Positions 1 to 8,967 of a stretch of DNA of 64,000 nucleotides are shown here, piece by piece. How positions within the stretch are numbered: position 1 is the first letter of the stretch; each line of letters begins with the position of its first letter. The notes under the pieces are model-generated. The model searched no databases. It was not told the DNA's origin and saw nothing but the letters and a program-made list of their open reading frames with translations. The position numbers and the translations under genes were made by a program. Source of the stretch: Shewanella sp. MR-4 (lineage in GTDB: Bacteria; Pseudomonadota; Gammaproteobacteria; Enterobacterales; Shewanellaceae); NCBI RefSeq assembly GCF_000014685.1, contig NC_008321.1, positions 4,089,001-4,153,000 on the forward strand, given 5' to 3'.

Positions 1-628
1 TCAACATACGCTTGAGCTTGGCGGGCGCGGCTAAGGTATCGCCCTTAGGTGCATGGGAAATCGGATTCGGCACTAATAACTGCACAATCAACATGCCAAG
101 TACCGCAAGGCCAGCGGTTAGCAGGAATAAACCCGATAAGCCTAAATGCTGCGCCACAATTGGGCCCACGAGTAACGACAGGGCAAAGGAGCCGCCGATA
201 CACATGCCGATAATGGCCATCACCTTAGTGCGCTGCTCATCTCGGGTTAAGTCCGCCGCTAAGGCCAACACGGCGGCGGCAATCGCCCCCATACCTTGCA
301 CGGCACGGCCAAATACCACCCCGTAAATCGTATCGGCATTGGCGGCAATTAAGCTGCCGATGGCGAACAATACTAGGCCAGCGAGAATGACAGGTTTACG
401 ACCATACTTGTCTGATAAAATCCCCATAGGGATCTGCAAAACGGCCTGAGTCAAACCATAGGCACCAATGGCAATCCCCACCCAAAGGGGAGAAAAACCT
501 TCTAAATGCTGACCATAGAGTGCAAAGACGGGCATGATCATAAACAAGCCCATCATACGTAAACCAAATACGCTGGCTAAAGAAAACGCGACTTTTTTCT
601 CGGTTCCTGAAAGTCCGTTGTTACCCAT
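1..628 (-). CDS. MFS transporter, N-terminal part (cut by window edge)
   Basis: About 209 codons of an inner-membrane major facilitator transporter run off the left edge; the start is the ATG at 628 (MGNNGLSGTEKKVAFSLASV), just after an in-frame stop. Hydrophobic helices alternate with short loops. A GILSDKYGRKPV stretch matches the conserved MFS loop 2-3 motif (G-x3-D-R/K-x-G-R/K-K), and a second GRAVQGMGA-like segment follows. The family is proton-driven drug or metabolite exporters; the substrate cannot be read from sequence. It is divergent from uvrA across about 410 bp. The C-terminal half is missing only because the window ends. Confidence 0.85.
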   Translation of the reverse strand, partial: MGNNGLSGTEKKVAFSLASVFGLRMMGLFMIMPVFALYGQHLEGFSPLWVGIAIGAYGLTQAVLQIPMGILSDKYGRKPVILAGLVLFAIGSLIAANADTIYGVVFGRAVQGMGAIAAAVLALAADLTRDEQRTKVMAIIGMCIGGSFALSLLVGPIVAQHLGLSGLFLLTAGLAVLGMLIVQLLVPNPISHAPKGDTLAAPAKLKRML

Positions 629-870
629 GATTTTGCCCTGGATTGAAGTCTTTTAGGGGGCGCATGTTAACACACCCAAAAGCGTTTGCTCAAAAGGAAA
701 AACCGCCCGCGCCGAGAGTGCAAAACAGCGGGTTTTGCCCCGCGCCAATGCTGATGCTCGCGCGTTAGCGTACGCTTAGGCCTTTATTTTTAAGGCTTAT
801 CTAAAAGCCCATTGGCTACAAATAGTTAACTCGATGCTTACAGAAGTTGGCTAAGTTCACAGCCGATAGA

Positions 871-892
871 CGGATTAATCTTCGTTAATCCG
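871..892. promoter_or_regulatory. 8-bp perfect inverted repeat in the MFS/uvrA divergent region
   Basis: CGGATTAA and TTAATCCG flank a 6-base TCTTCG centre. There is no T-run, so an operator or an RNA hairpin fits better than a terminator. It sits about 150 bp before uvrA. The rest of 629-1038 shows no convincing LexA box: the nearest CTGT half-site (about 989) lacks a matching ACAG. Confidence 0.4.
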
Positions 893-1038
893 CTAACTGC
901 ATCACCTTTATTAGCAATACCGACCCCACAACCGCGCCCATTGGGCGTGTCAGCAAGATCACAGAATCGACTAAACTCGGCCGCCGAACTGTGCGATACT
1001 TAGGCTCATTTTTTTTAAGCATAAGACTTGAGCGATAG

Positions 1039-3891
1039 ATGGATAAGATTGAAATACGCGGCGCACGGACCCACAATCTCAAAAATATCAACCTGACTAT
1101 CCCAAGGGATAAGTTAATCGTTATCACAGGGTTATCGGGTTCAGGCAAATCTTCCCTAGCATTTGATACCTTATATGCCGAAGGCCAACGACGTTACGTT
1201 GAGTCTCTTTCTGCCTATGCCCGCCAATTCTTAAGCTTGATGGAAAAGCCCGATGTCGACCATATCGAAGGCTTGAGCCCGGCAATTTCCATCGAACAAA
1301 AATCGACGTCCCATAACCCGCGCTCCACCGTCGGGACTATTACCGAAATTTACGACTATCTGCGTCTGTTGTTTGCCCGTGTGGGCGAACCGCGCTGCCC
1401 GACACACGGCCAACCCCTTGCGGCGCAAACCGTGAGTCAGATGGTCGATAAAGTGTTAGAAATGCCCGAAGACAGCCGCTTGATGCTGCTGGCGCCCGTA
1501 GTCAACGGTCGTAAGGGTGAGCACGTTAAACTACTCGAAGGTTTATCGGCGCAGGGCTATATCCGCGCCCGAATCGATGGCGAAGTCTGCGACTTAACCG
1601 ATCCACCAACACTCGATTTACACGTTAAGCACACCATCGAAGTGGTGGTCGACCGCTTTAAAGTCCGCAGCGATATCCAGCAGCGTCTCGCCGAATCCTT
1701 TGAAACCGCGCTCGAACTCTCCGGCGGGATTGCCGTGGTCGCCAGCATGGATGAAGGCAACACTGAAGAATTAATCTTCTCTGCAAATTTTGCCTGTCCG
1801 CACTGCGGTTATTCAATGGCAGAGCTTGAGCCACGGATTTTCTCCTTTAACAACCCGGCGGGCGCTTGCCCGACCTGTGATGGTTTAGGGGTACAACAGT
1901 TTTTCGACCCCGACAGAGTGATCACTAATCCTGAGTTATCCCTTGCGGGCGGCGCGATTCGTGGCTGGGATAGACGTAACTTCTATTACTTTCAGATGCT
2001 GAGTTCGCTCGCCGACCACTATAAGTTCGATGTCGAAATTCCCTTCGAACAGCTGTCGGATAAGGTGAGAAAAATCGTCCTCTACGGCTCAGGCAAAGAC
2101 AGCATCGCCTTCAAATACATCAACGACCGTGGTGATGTGGTGGTGCGCACTCACCCCTTCGAAGGCATCTTAAATAATATGGACCGGCGCTACCGCGAGA
2201 CCGAAAGCAACGCGGTGCGCGAAGAATTAGCCAAGTTTATCAATACTCAAGCCTGCCAAAGCTGTGGCGGGTCGCGCTTGCGCGAAGAAGCCCGTAACGT
2301 GTTTATTGGCGATCTTAACCTGCCAAAACTCACCGTTTGGTCGATAGGTGAAGCCCTAGACTACTTCGACAAACTCGAGTTCAGCGGCCAAAAGGCACAG
2401 ATCGCCGAGAAGGTACTGAAGGAAGTGCGCGATCGCTTAGGCTTCCTAGTTAACGTCGGCCTCAACTATTTAAGTCTGTCGCGTTCGGCCGAAACCCTCT
2501 CAGGCGGTGAAGCGCAGCGTATTCGTCTCGCCAGCCAAATCGGCGCAGGACTCGTCGGCGTGATGTATGTGCTTGACGAGCCTTCTATCGGCTTGCACCA
2601 GCGAGATAACGAACGGTTATTGCAGACCTTAATCCACCTGCGGGATTTAGGTAATACAGTGATCGTAGTGGAGCATGATGAAGATGCGATTCGTATCGCG
2701 GATCATATTATCGATATCGGCCCAGGCGCTGGGGTACACGGCGGCGAAGTGATTTGCGACGGCCCAATTGAGAAAATTGTCGCCTGCGACGAGTCCGTGA
2801 CTGGCCAATATATTTCGGGCAAACGCAATATCCATATCAGCACTCCACGTACGCCTTACGATCCAAAACAAGTGATTGAGCTTTACGGCGCCCGCGGCAA
2901 TAACCTGCGCAATGTCGACTTAACGGTTCCCGTAGGCCTGTTCACCTGCGTGACCGGGGTATCGGGTTCGGGTAAATCGACGCTGATTAACGACACCTTC
3001 TTTAGAATTGCCCATAAGCAACTCAACGGTGCCACAGTCGATGAGCCTGCACCTTACGATCGCATCGTCGGCATGGAGCAATGCGATAAAGTGGTCGATA
3101 TCGACCAAAGCCCAATTGGCCGCACGCCGCGCTCCAACCCTGCCACTTATACCGGTATCTTTACGCCTATTCGGGAGATTTTTGCTGGAACGCAGGAGTC
3201 CCGTACCCGTGGTTATCAAGTGGGCCGTTTCTCCTTTAACGTGAAAGGCGGTCGCTGTGAGGCCTGCCAAGGTGATGGCTTAATTAAGGTCGAAATGCAC
3301 TTCCTGCCCGATGTGTATGTGCCTTGCGATGCCTGTAAGGGTAAACGCTATAACCGCGAAACCTTAGAGGTGCGCTACAAGGGTAAGAACATCCACGAAG
3401 TGCTGCAAATGACAGTGGAAGATGCGCGGGAGTTTTTCGATGCCGTGCCAGCCATTGCCCGTAAACTGCAAACCCTGATGGATGTGGGTTTGTCCTACGT
3501 ACGTTTAGGCCAGAGCGCGACCACGCTGTCGGGCGGTGAAGCCCAAAGGGTGAAACTCGCGAAGGAACTCTCTAAGCGCGATACGGGTAAGACCTTGTAT
3601 ATTCTGGATGAACCGACAACGGGCTTGCACTTTGCCGATATCCAATTGCTGCTCGATGTGCTGCATCGCCTCAAATCCCATGGCAATACTATCGTGGTGA
3701 TTGAGCATAATCTGGATGTGATTAAAACCGCAGACTGGATTATCGACTTAGGTCCAGAAGGCGGCGGTGGCGGCGGCACTATCCTAGCAACTGGTACGCC
3801 AGAAGAGGTGGCAGAGCATCCAACGTCCCATACCGCGCGCTTCCTAAAGCCGCTGCTGGAAAGGGATGCTAAGCTAGCCAAACAGTCATAA
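1039..3891 (+). CDS. uvrA: excinuclease ABC subunit A
   Basis: DNA damage-recognition ATPase of nucleotide excision repair; as a dimer it loads UvrB on lesions in the cytoplasm. The 950 aa match the usual length. Two ABC ATPase units are visible: Walker A GLSGSGKSS at residues 31-39 and GVSGSGKST in the second half, each with an LSGGEAQR signature and a Walker B/LDEP segment. Two zinc modules are present (CPHC...CPTC and CEAC...CDAC). The N-terminus MDKIEIRGARTHNLKNI is typical. It is divergent from the MFS gene. SOS control is common for uvrA, but no LexA operator is evident here. Confidence 0.98.
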   Translation: MDKIEIRGARTHNLKNINLTIPRDKLIVITGLSGSGKSSLAFDTLYAEGQRRYVESLSAYARQFLSLMEKPDVDHIEGLSPAISIEQKSTSHNPRSTVGTITEIYDYLRLLFARVGEPRCPTHGQPLAAQTVSQMVDKVLEMPEDSRLMLLAPVVNGRKGEHVKLLEGLSAQGYIRARIDGEVCDLTDPPTLDLHVKHTIEVVVDRFKVRSDIQQRLAESFETALELSGGIAVVASMDEGNTEELIFSANFACPHCGYSMAELEPRIFSFNNPAGACPTCDGLGVQQFFDPDRVITNPELSLAGGAIRGWDRRNFYYFQMLSSLADHYKFDVEIPFEQLSDKVRKIVLYGSGKDSIAFKYINDRGDVVVRTHPFEGILNNMDRRYRETESNAVREELAKFINTQACQSCGGSRLREEARNVFIGDLNLPKLTVWSIGEALDYFDKLEFSGQKAQIAEKVLKEVRDRLGFLVNVGLNYLSLSRSAETLSGGEAQRIRLASQIGAGLVGVMYVLDEPSIGLHQRDNERLLQTLIHLRDLGNTVIVVEHDEDAIRIADHIIDIGPGAGVHGGEVICDGPIEKIVACDESVTGQYISGKRNIHISTPRTPYDPKQVIELYGARGNNLRNVDLTVPVGLFTCVTGVSGSGKSTLINDTFFRIAHKQLNGATVDEPAPYDRIVGMEQCDKVVDIDQSPIGRTPRSNPATYTGIFTPIREIFAGTQESRTRGYQVGRFSFNVKGGRCEACQGDGLIKVEMHFLPDVYVPCDACKGKRYNRETLEVRYKGKNIHEVLQMTVEDAREFFDAVPAIARKLQTLMDVGLSYVRLGQSATTLSGGEAQRVKLAKELSKRDTGKTLYILDEPTTGLHFADIQLLLDVLHRLKSHGNTIVVIEHNLDVIKTADWIIDLGPEGGGGGGTILATGTPEEVAEHPTSHTARFLKPLLERDAKLAKQS

Positions 3892-3902
3892 CCTCAAAAT
3901 CA

Positions 3903-3934
3903 AACAGCGCCTTGGAATACTCCTAGGCGCTGTT
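3903..3934. terminator. hairpin after uvrA
   Basis: Perfect 10-bp arms AACAGCGCCT / AGGCGCTGTT with a 12-base loop, 11 bases after the uvrA stop. The T-run is absent, so termination efficiency is uncertain. Confidence 0.6.
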
Positions 3935-4003
3935 GATAAAACCAGCCCAGTATAAAAACTCTCTAAAGCTCGCCATTTGCCGTTATCAACCGAGGAGGAC
4001 ATC

Positions 4004-4342
4004 TTGCCAACGCATCGCCCTAGTTTAACTAGCTTAAGTAGTGCCAATGTATTGCTGATTGCCTGCCTAGGATTAACCCTCGTGGCTCTGACTATCGCGG
4101 CTATCGATCCGCTTATCGGTCAACCCAAACGTCTACAGGTGACTGTGTTAGACAGCACAGCCGATAGCAGCCTGCTCGCCTTGCCCGATGGCCGGATCAC
4201 CACTTTAGATCAAGGCGGACTCACCAAAAACGCCCAAGTTACCATTTGCGCACGTACCCATTTAGTCTCTGGCTTGGAGCACTTTAATTTAAGCCGTCAT
4301 CAAGAGGCGACACTCTCCCCCGAGATCCGCGTCTTAGACTAA
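4004..4342 (+). CDS. small single-pass membrane protein, unknown function
   Basis: I do not recognise this family. The frame can be opened at a TTG at 3977, but a strong GAGGAGG SD site at 3992-3998 sits five bases before a second TTG at 4004, so I start there (112 aa). The protein has a short polar N-terminus, one hydrophobic segment at about residues 15-34 (ANVLLIACLGLTLVALTIAA) and a soluble C-terminal part of about 75 residues, predicted outside the cytoplasm. It lies between uvrA and a lipoprotein peptidase in the same direction. Likely expressed, given the SD. Confidence 0.6.
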   Translation: MPTHRPSLTSLSSANVLLIACLGLTLVALTIAAIDPLIGQPKRLQVTVLDSTADSSLLALPDGRITTLDQGGLTKNAQVTICARTHLVSGLEHFNLSRHQEATLSPEIRVLD

Positions 4343-4426
4343 TTCAGCATTACGGCCAATGCACCCAGGCTAAATCCCTGTTAGGCTTAGGATTGATCCT
4401 TTCTATTGCCAACCTTAAGGATAGCC

Positions 4427-5467
4427 ATGGGCAATTTGGCACAGGCATTCACAGCAATCACTCGCCCCCGCGCTCAAGGCATTGGCTTGAGCTTATTACG
4501 CTTGTGTATCCTCAGCTTGTGTTTGGGCCTTACGGCCTGCGCCAATCAACCCGTCGAATACACTTGTTCACCTGAGGCGATTCGATTGAATTGGGCCGAA
4601 CCCTCAGTTCTTAAGCAAACGGTAGCAATACTCAGCGCCGCAGAATTAATGGGGCGTAAAACCCAAACGCAAGGCGCCGCCAAGACTCGCGACTATTTGA
4701 ACAGCCAGTTTCAGCAACTCGGACTCAAAGCGTGGGGAGAGACCTTCGAGGTGCCCTTCGAATATGCCACGCTTTTTAGCCAAGAGACGGGAAGCAATAT
4801 GGTAGCGTTAGTCCCCGCACGCCAACCCACTCATCGATGGCGCATTGTGGTGGCTCACTACGATCATCTCGGCATGAGTGGCAGCAAGATTTACCACGGC
4901 GCCGATGATAACGCCTCAGGTGTTGCCGCCCTGTTGGCTCTGGCCGCCCACTGGCAAGCGCAGCTAAGCGCCGCCCCCGATTCGTTGCCCAACATTAACT
5001 TAATGTTTGTCGCGACCGATGCCGAAGAGCCGGGGCTGTTTGGCAGTACGGCCCTCGTCGAGCAACTCAAGCAGCGCATGCCCGAGGCGCAATTTGAACT
5101 GATGCTCAATCTCGATATGATTGGCCATCCGACCCGACCCTACGCTATTTACCTCGAAGGCAGCCGCAACTTTTATCAGTTTCCACAATTTAGGACCATG
5201 CTAAACGCGAATAATCACCTCTGTATTAAGTTGAGCCATCCCAAACCCGTGGGACGAAGCATCCAGAGTACCGACTGGCTGAGAGCCTCGGATCATTATC
5301 CTTTCCATAAAGCCAAGATCCCTTGGCTCTATTTTGGCGTCCCCACTCATCCGCAATACCATACCCCCGAGGATACCCCCGACACCTTGGACTATGTTTT
5401 CCTCGCGGCGGTGACAGAATCCGCCTTCGAAATCCTACGACTCAATGGCGACTTTTTGAAAAATTAA
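4427..5467 (+). CDS. lipoprotein M28-family zinc peptidase
   Basis: Predicted envelope aminopeptidase of the M28 (PA-domain-less) family. The ATG at 4427 has an AAGGA SD five bases upstream; an upstream in-frame TTG at 4406 has none. A hydrophobic segment ends in LGLTAC, a lipobox with Cys38, so export and lipidation are expected. The co-catalytic zinc set is complete: H144 (VVAHYDHLG), D160/D161 (GADDNASGV), catalytic E200 and E201 (DAEEPGLFGS), D230 (NLDMIGH) and H312 (THPQYHTPEDT). About 346 aa. The substrate is not predictable beyond peptides with free N-termini. Confidence 0.85.
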   Translation: MGNLAQAFTAITRPRAQGIGLSLLRLCILSLCLGLTACANQPVEYTCSPEAIRLNWAEPSVLKQTVAILSAAELMGRKTQTQGAAKTRDYLNSQFQQLGLKAWGETFEVPFEYATLFSQETGSNMVALVPARQPTHRWRIVVAHYDHLGMSGSKIYHGADDNASGVAALLALAAHWQAQLSAAPDSLPNINLMFVATDAEEPGLFGSTALVEQLKQRMPEAQFELMLNLDMIGHPTRPYAIYLEGSRNFYQFPQFRTMLNANNHLCIKLSHPKPVGRSIQSTDWLRASDHYPFHKAKIPWLYFGVPTHPQYHTPEDTPDTLDYVFLAAVTESAFEILRLNGDFLKN

Positions 5468-5539
5468 TCGAAGTGGCGCGTTTCTTGCTCAGTTTTTGCA
5501 AAAAATATACGCAAAACCCTGTATTTATCCTCAGTCAGA

Positions 5540-5569
5540 TTGGTAAAGTGGCACACATGCTGCTATAAT
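5540..5569 (+). promoter_or_regulatory. sigma70 promoter for deaD
   Basis: TTGGTA (5540-5545), an 18-base spacer, then an extended -10 TGCTATAAT ending at 5569. It implies a leader of nearly 90 bases before the deaD ATG, in keeping with the long leaders of cold-shock helicase mRNAs. Confidence 0.6.
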
Positions 5570-5663
5570 CTGGCGTTTTCGGTGCGGGAAATCGACACGG
5601 GGTTGATTTTCTGTCTGTGAAACTTAAGCGCCAATCCGGGCGCATCCACAAGGCTACAACCCA

Positions 5664-7532
5664 ATGTCATCCAGTGAAAGAACTTTCCGTGAACTCGGCT
5701 TGTCCGAGAATTTGTTGCGTGCTCTTGACGAGCTAGGTTACGAAAAACCAACGCCAATCCAATCAGCCAGTATTGACCCATTAATGGCTGGCAAAGATAT
5801 TTTAGGTCAGGCACAAACAGGCACAGGTAAAACTGGCGCCTTCGCCCTGCCCCTGCTCAACAAAGTGACCAGCCAAGCTGTTCCACAAATCCTAGTATTA
5901 GCGCCAACCCGCGAATTAGCGGTGCAAGTAGCAGAAGCTTTCAGCAGCTACGCGAAATTTATGAAAGGTTTCCATGTACTGCCAATCTATGGCGGTCAGA
6001 GCATGCATCAGCAATTAAACGCCCTGAAGCGTGGTCCACAGGTTATCGTGGGTACACCGGGTCGTGTTATGGACCATATGCGCCGTGGCACCTTAAAGCT
6101 GGAAACCCTGCAAGCGCTGGTACTCGACGAAGCCGACGAAATGTTAAAAATGGGCTTTATCGACGATATCGAATGGATTCTGGAACACACGCCAGAACAG
6201 CGCCAACTGGCACTGTTCTCGGCCACTATGCCAGAACAAATCAAGCGTGTTGCTAACAAGCACTTAAAAGATGCGACTAACATCAGCATCGCTGCGAGCC
6301 ACACCACAGTTGACTCTATCGAGCAACGTTTCGTGCAAGTGTCTCAGCACAACAAGTTAGAAGCCTTAGTACGCGTATTAGAAGTTGAAAATACTGAAGG
6401 TATTATCATCTTCGTTCGTACCCGTAACTCATGCGTTGAATTAGCAGAAAAACTCGAAGCCCGCGGCTACGCTTCATCACCACTGCACGGTGATATGAAC
6501 CAGCAAGCCCGTGAGCGTGCGGTTGAGCAGCTGAAAAGCGGCAAGCTAGACATTCTGATCGCGACCGACGTTGCGGCTCGTGGTCTGGACGTTGAGCGTA
6601 TCGGCCACGTAGTAAACTACGATATCCCTTACGATACTGAAGCTTACGTACACCGTATCGGTCGTACTGGCCGTGCTGGCCGTACGGGCATGGCGATTCT
6701 GTTCGTGACCAGCCGTGAAATGCGTATGCTGCGCACCATCGAGCGCGCAACCAACAGCCGTATTTCACCAATGAAGGTACCAAGCCCAGAGACGGTTGCA
6801 GAACGCCGCCTGTCTCGCTTAGGTGAGCAATTAGCGCAAACCATGACACAAGATCTGGACTTTATGCGCGAAGCAGTTGCCCAGTTATGCCAACAACTGG
6901 AAGTGGATACCGATCTGCTGGCCGCAGCCCTGCTGCACCAAGTTCAGCAAGAACGCCCACTGCAATTACCTGCGATTCAAGAGCGTACCCGCGATGAACG
7001 CAATGAGCGCAGCGAACGTGGTGCTGAACGTGGCGAGCGCGGTGAACGTCGCAGCCGTGAATCACGCCCACTGCCAGCTAGCCTTGGCAGCGCCGAAGCG
7101 TTAAAAGACAACCCAGATCTGAAGATGTGCCGTTATGTTATCGATGTAGGTCGTGACAATGGCGTGGGTGTGGGCAACATCGTTGGCGCTATTGCAAACG
7201 AAGCTAACATCGACAGTCGTTACATTGGTGCTATCCAGTTATACGATGCAGTGACTACCGTTGACCTGCCAGACGGCATGCCAAAAGAAGTACTGCAGCA
7301 TCTGAAGAAAGTGCGCGTATGTGGCAAGCCACTGAACATCCGTGAAGCTGGCGATCAAGTCTTCGTAGACTCAGGCCGTGGCGCACGTAGCGACCGTCGT
7401 CCACGTGGTGATCGTCCAATGGGTGAGCGTAAACCACGTTCAGCCTCTGGCGACAAACCATTTGCTGACCGCAAACCACGTTCAGACAAGCCAGCAGGCG
7501 AGCGTAGACCACGTAAACCACGCGAAGAGTAA
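5664..7532 (+). CDS. deaD: DEAD-box ATP-dependent RNA helicase DeaD (CsdA)
   Basis: RNA helicase acting in ribosome assembly and mRNA decay, typically important in the cold. 622 aa. Visible motifs are a Q motif (FRELGLSENLL...PTPIQ), Walker A AQTGTGKT at 50-57, PTREL at 81-85, DEAD at 155-158, SAT at 186-188, and HRIGRTGR at 330-337. Then comes a DbpA-type RNA-binding fold (about 470-545, VGRDNGVGVGNIVGAIANEA). The last 60 residues are a repetitive Arg/Lys/Pro tail (GDRPMGERKPRS-like). A second charged repeat (RDERNERSERGAERGERGER) precedes the RNA-binding domain. The length and order match CsdA rather than RhlE or SrmB. Confidence 0.96.
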   Translation: MSSSERTFRELGLSENLLRALDELGYEKPTPIQSASIDPLMAGKDILGQAQTGTGKTGAFALPLLNKVTSQAVPQILVLAPTRELAVQVAEAFSSYAKFMKGFHVLPIYGGQSMHQQLNALKRGPQVIVGTPGRVMDHMRRGTLKLETLQALVLDEADEMLKMGFIDDIEWILEHTPEQRQLALFSATMPEQIKRVANKHLKDATNISIAASHTTVDSIEQRFVQVSQHNKLEALVRVLEVENTEGIIIFVRTRNSCVELAEKLEARGYASSPLHGDMNQQARERAVEQLKSGKLDILIATDVAARGLDVERIGHVVNYDIPYDTEAYVHRIGRTGRAGRTGMAILFVTSREMRMLRTIERATNSRISPMKVPSPETVAERRLSRLGEQLAQTMTQDLDFMREAVAQLCQQLEVDTDLLAAALLHQVQQERPLQLPAIQERTRDERNERSERGAERGERGERRSRESRPLPASLGSAEALKDNPDLKMCRYVIDVGRDNGVGVGNIVGAIANEANIDSRYIGAIQLYDAVTTVDLPDGMPKEVLQHLKKVRVCGKPLNIREAGDQVFVDSGRGARSDRRPRGDRPMGERKPRSASGDKPFADRKPRSDKPAGERRPRKPREE

Positions 7533-7578
7533 TCACCAAATCTAAGCCATTAGGTTAAGCTGATTTAAACAAACGCAT

Positions 7579-7605
7579 TAAAAAAGGAGCCTAGGCTCCT
7601 TTTTT
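7579..7605. terminator. rho-independent terminator after deaD
   Basis: AGGAGCC-TA-GGCTCCT with a run of A before and T after (7601-7605), 50 bases past the deaD stop. It could work in both directions. Confidence 0.9.
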
Positions 7606-7700
7606 GTTATTTTAAAATCGCTCCCGCTCAAACTTCACTGGCCAGTTGATATTTCGAGCAGGTATAGTCAATAGCAGGATGCCTAACTTAAGGACGCTAA

Positions 7701-7856
7701 ATGGATTTTTTAGCGCTGATCATTTACCCATTTATCTCATCACTGCCCGAGCTAGCTAAGTCATGCAGCGAAGATAAAACCTTATTAATCATGGTACTTG
7801 TCGGTTGTACTCTGTTTGCAGGCTTTATTGGATTGTTAGTCGCCATGGCGAATTAA
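7701..7856 (+). CDS. 51-aa small membrane protein
   Basis: A short frame with an AAGGA SD at 7690-7694, six bases before the ATG. The product starts MDFLALIIYPFISSLPELAK, has a short Cys-containing polar middle (KSCSEDKT), then one clear transmembrane stretch (LLIMVLVGCTLFAGFIGLLVAMAN) that runs to the end. No family is recognised. It lies alone between the deaD terminator and another small membrane protein gene on the same strand. SD spacing and a helix-like composition support expression, but a chance frame remains possible. Confidence 0.5.
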   Translation: MDFLALIIYPFISSLPELAKSCSEDKTLLIMVLVGCTLFAGFIGLLVAMAN

Positions 7857-7923
7857 CTTGCACTTAGGCTGACATGTCTATTAGTGTCGCCTTAGTCTTT
7901 GGCAACACAATTAGTGTATTTCG

Positions 7924-8292
7924 ATGAAAAAAGCCCTTACCGCTGGCCTGTTATCCGCCTTTATCGCCCCCGGCAGCGGCCATTTTTACCTTAAACATAA
8001 ACGTTCGGCGCTGGTGTTTTTCTGCTTAGCGGTCGTGAGCCTTATGCTGCTACTCATGCAAATCTATCAAGTGGCGCAAGTGATCGCCTTAGAGATCCAA
8101 AACGGCACTCTACCCCTAGATGTCGGCGTGATATCCGCCGAAATCACTCAACAAACCCAAACCACCATGGCCAATGCCAATGAACTGCTCTATGGCTTTC
8201 TGCTCTGCTGGTTAGTGGCATTAGTCGACAGTATTCGGCTTGGGCTTAAGCAAGATAAACAAGATGCCTTAACATCGAACACATCCAACTAA
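7924..8292 (+). CDS. small membrane protein, unknown function
   Basis: 122 aa. It begins MKKALTAGLLSAFIAPGSGHFYL; a PGxGxxY/F stretch of this type occurs in small membrane proteins related to the TM2 domain. Two hydrophobic segments are seen at about 29-50 and 86-105, separated by a polar, Gln/Thr-rich loop, and a charged C-terminus follows. It is not a signal-peptide protein in the usual sense, because the first helix is preceded by a re-entrant-like Gly/Pro stretch. Function unknown. It converges on the HAD gene that ends at 8327. Confidence 0.6.
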   Translation: MKKALTAGLLSAFIAPGSGHFYLKHKRSALVFFCLAVVSLMLLLMQIYQVAQVIALEIQNGTLPLDVGVISAEITQQTQTTMANANELLYGFLLCWLVALVDSIRLGLKQDKQDALTSNTSN

Positions 8293-8326
8293 ATAATGCA
8301 CAATTTTCAACGCCCCATTTCACCCG

Positions 8327-8959
8327 TTAGCGGACTGAGTCACTCGGCATGACTAATGTCCAAGCGTCGATAAAGCTCTGATAATTAGCGATGAGCAAAT
8401 CTGCCGCTTGGGCATAGTCGGGCACTTCTTCTGGGCAATAGAGGGCGCAACGGCTCCCCGCGTTTTGCGCGGTTTGCAGATCAAATAGATAATCCCCCAC
8501 ATACAAGATATCCGCCGGACTCAACTGCCATTGCTCGCAAATCAAGTGGATACCCTGCGGATGTGGCTTTGGCTCGGCATCGTAACGGGTCAGCACTAAA
8601 GGGATATCAATACCGAGTTTTTCGATAGTGATTTTGGCCGCCTCGGGCATATTGCGAGTCAAAATCGCGAGAGGTAGTTGTCGCATCTTTAAAAAGGCAA
8701 TCAACGCATGCGCCCCTTCAATCCAGCTCGCCTGACGCGAACTTTCCAGCTCGTAGTCATGGACAATTTCGAGCGCCTGCATCTTAGCCATCGTGGTGTC
8801 GAGGCTATGTATATGCTCGAGAATATCGGTCCCCGAACCAATACCTAATGCCGCCCTTAAGCCTTTAAAATCGGGGTTTGAATGGGCAAGCGTACCGTCG
8901 AGGTCAAAGATCACCCCGCGGATTTGTTCAAGTTGCATATCGGTCAGGCGTGTTATCAC
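8327..8959 (-). CDS. HAD-superfamily phosphatase (Gph-like)
   Basis: Predicted cytosolic phosphatase of the phosphoglycolate phosphatase-like HAD group. All four HAD motifs are present: FDLDGTL (nucleophile Asp and acid/base Asp), ILTRN (motif II Thr), the Lys of PKPHPQG (motif III) and GDYLFDLQTA (motif IV acidic pair). A helical cap of about 60 residues sits between motifs I and II. The GTG at 8959 lies eight bases past the stop of the upstream DMT gene, which argues for translational coupling; an ATG at 8938 is the alternative start. The substrate is unknown. Confidence 0.82.
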   Translation of the reverse strand: MITRLTDMQLEQIRGVIFDLDGTLAHSNPDFKGLRAALGIGSGTDILEHIHSLDTTMAKMQALEIVHDYELESSRQASWIEGAHALIAFLKMRQLPLAILTRNMPEAAKITIEKLGIDIPLVLTRYDAEPKPHPQGIHLICEQWQLSPADILYVGDYLFDLQTAQNAGSRCALYCPEEVPDYAQAADLLIANYQSFIDAWTLVMPSDSVR

Positions 8960-8967
8960 TCGGGTAC

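Noticed and set aside
985..1010. LexA (SOS) box before uvrA
   Set aside because: A CTGT half-site is present but the expected ACAG at the right distance is not.
3495..3881. 128-aa minus-strand frame opposite the end of uvrA
   Set aside because: Antisense shadow of strongly conserved coding sequence; no SD and no domain.
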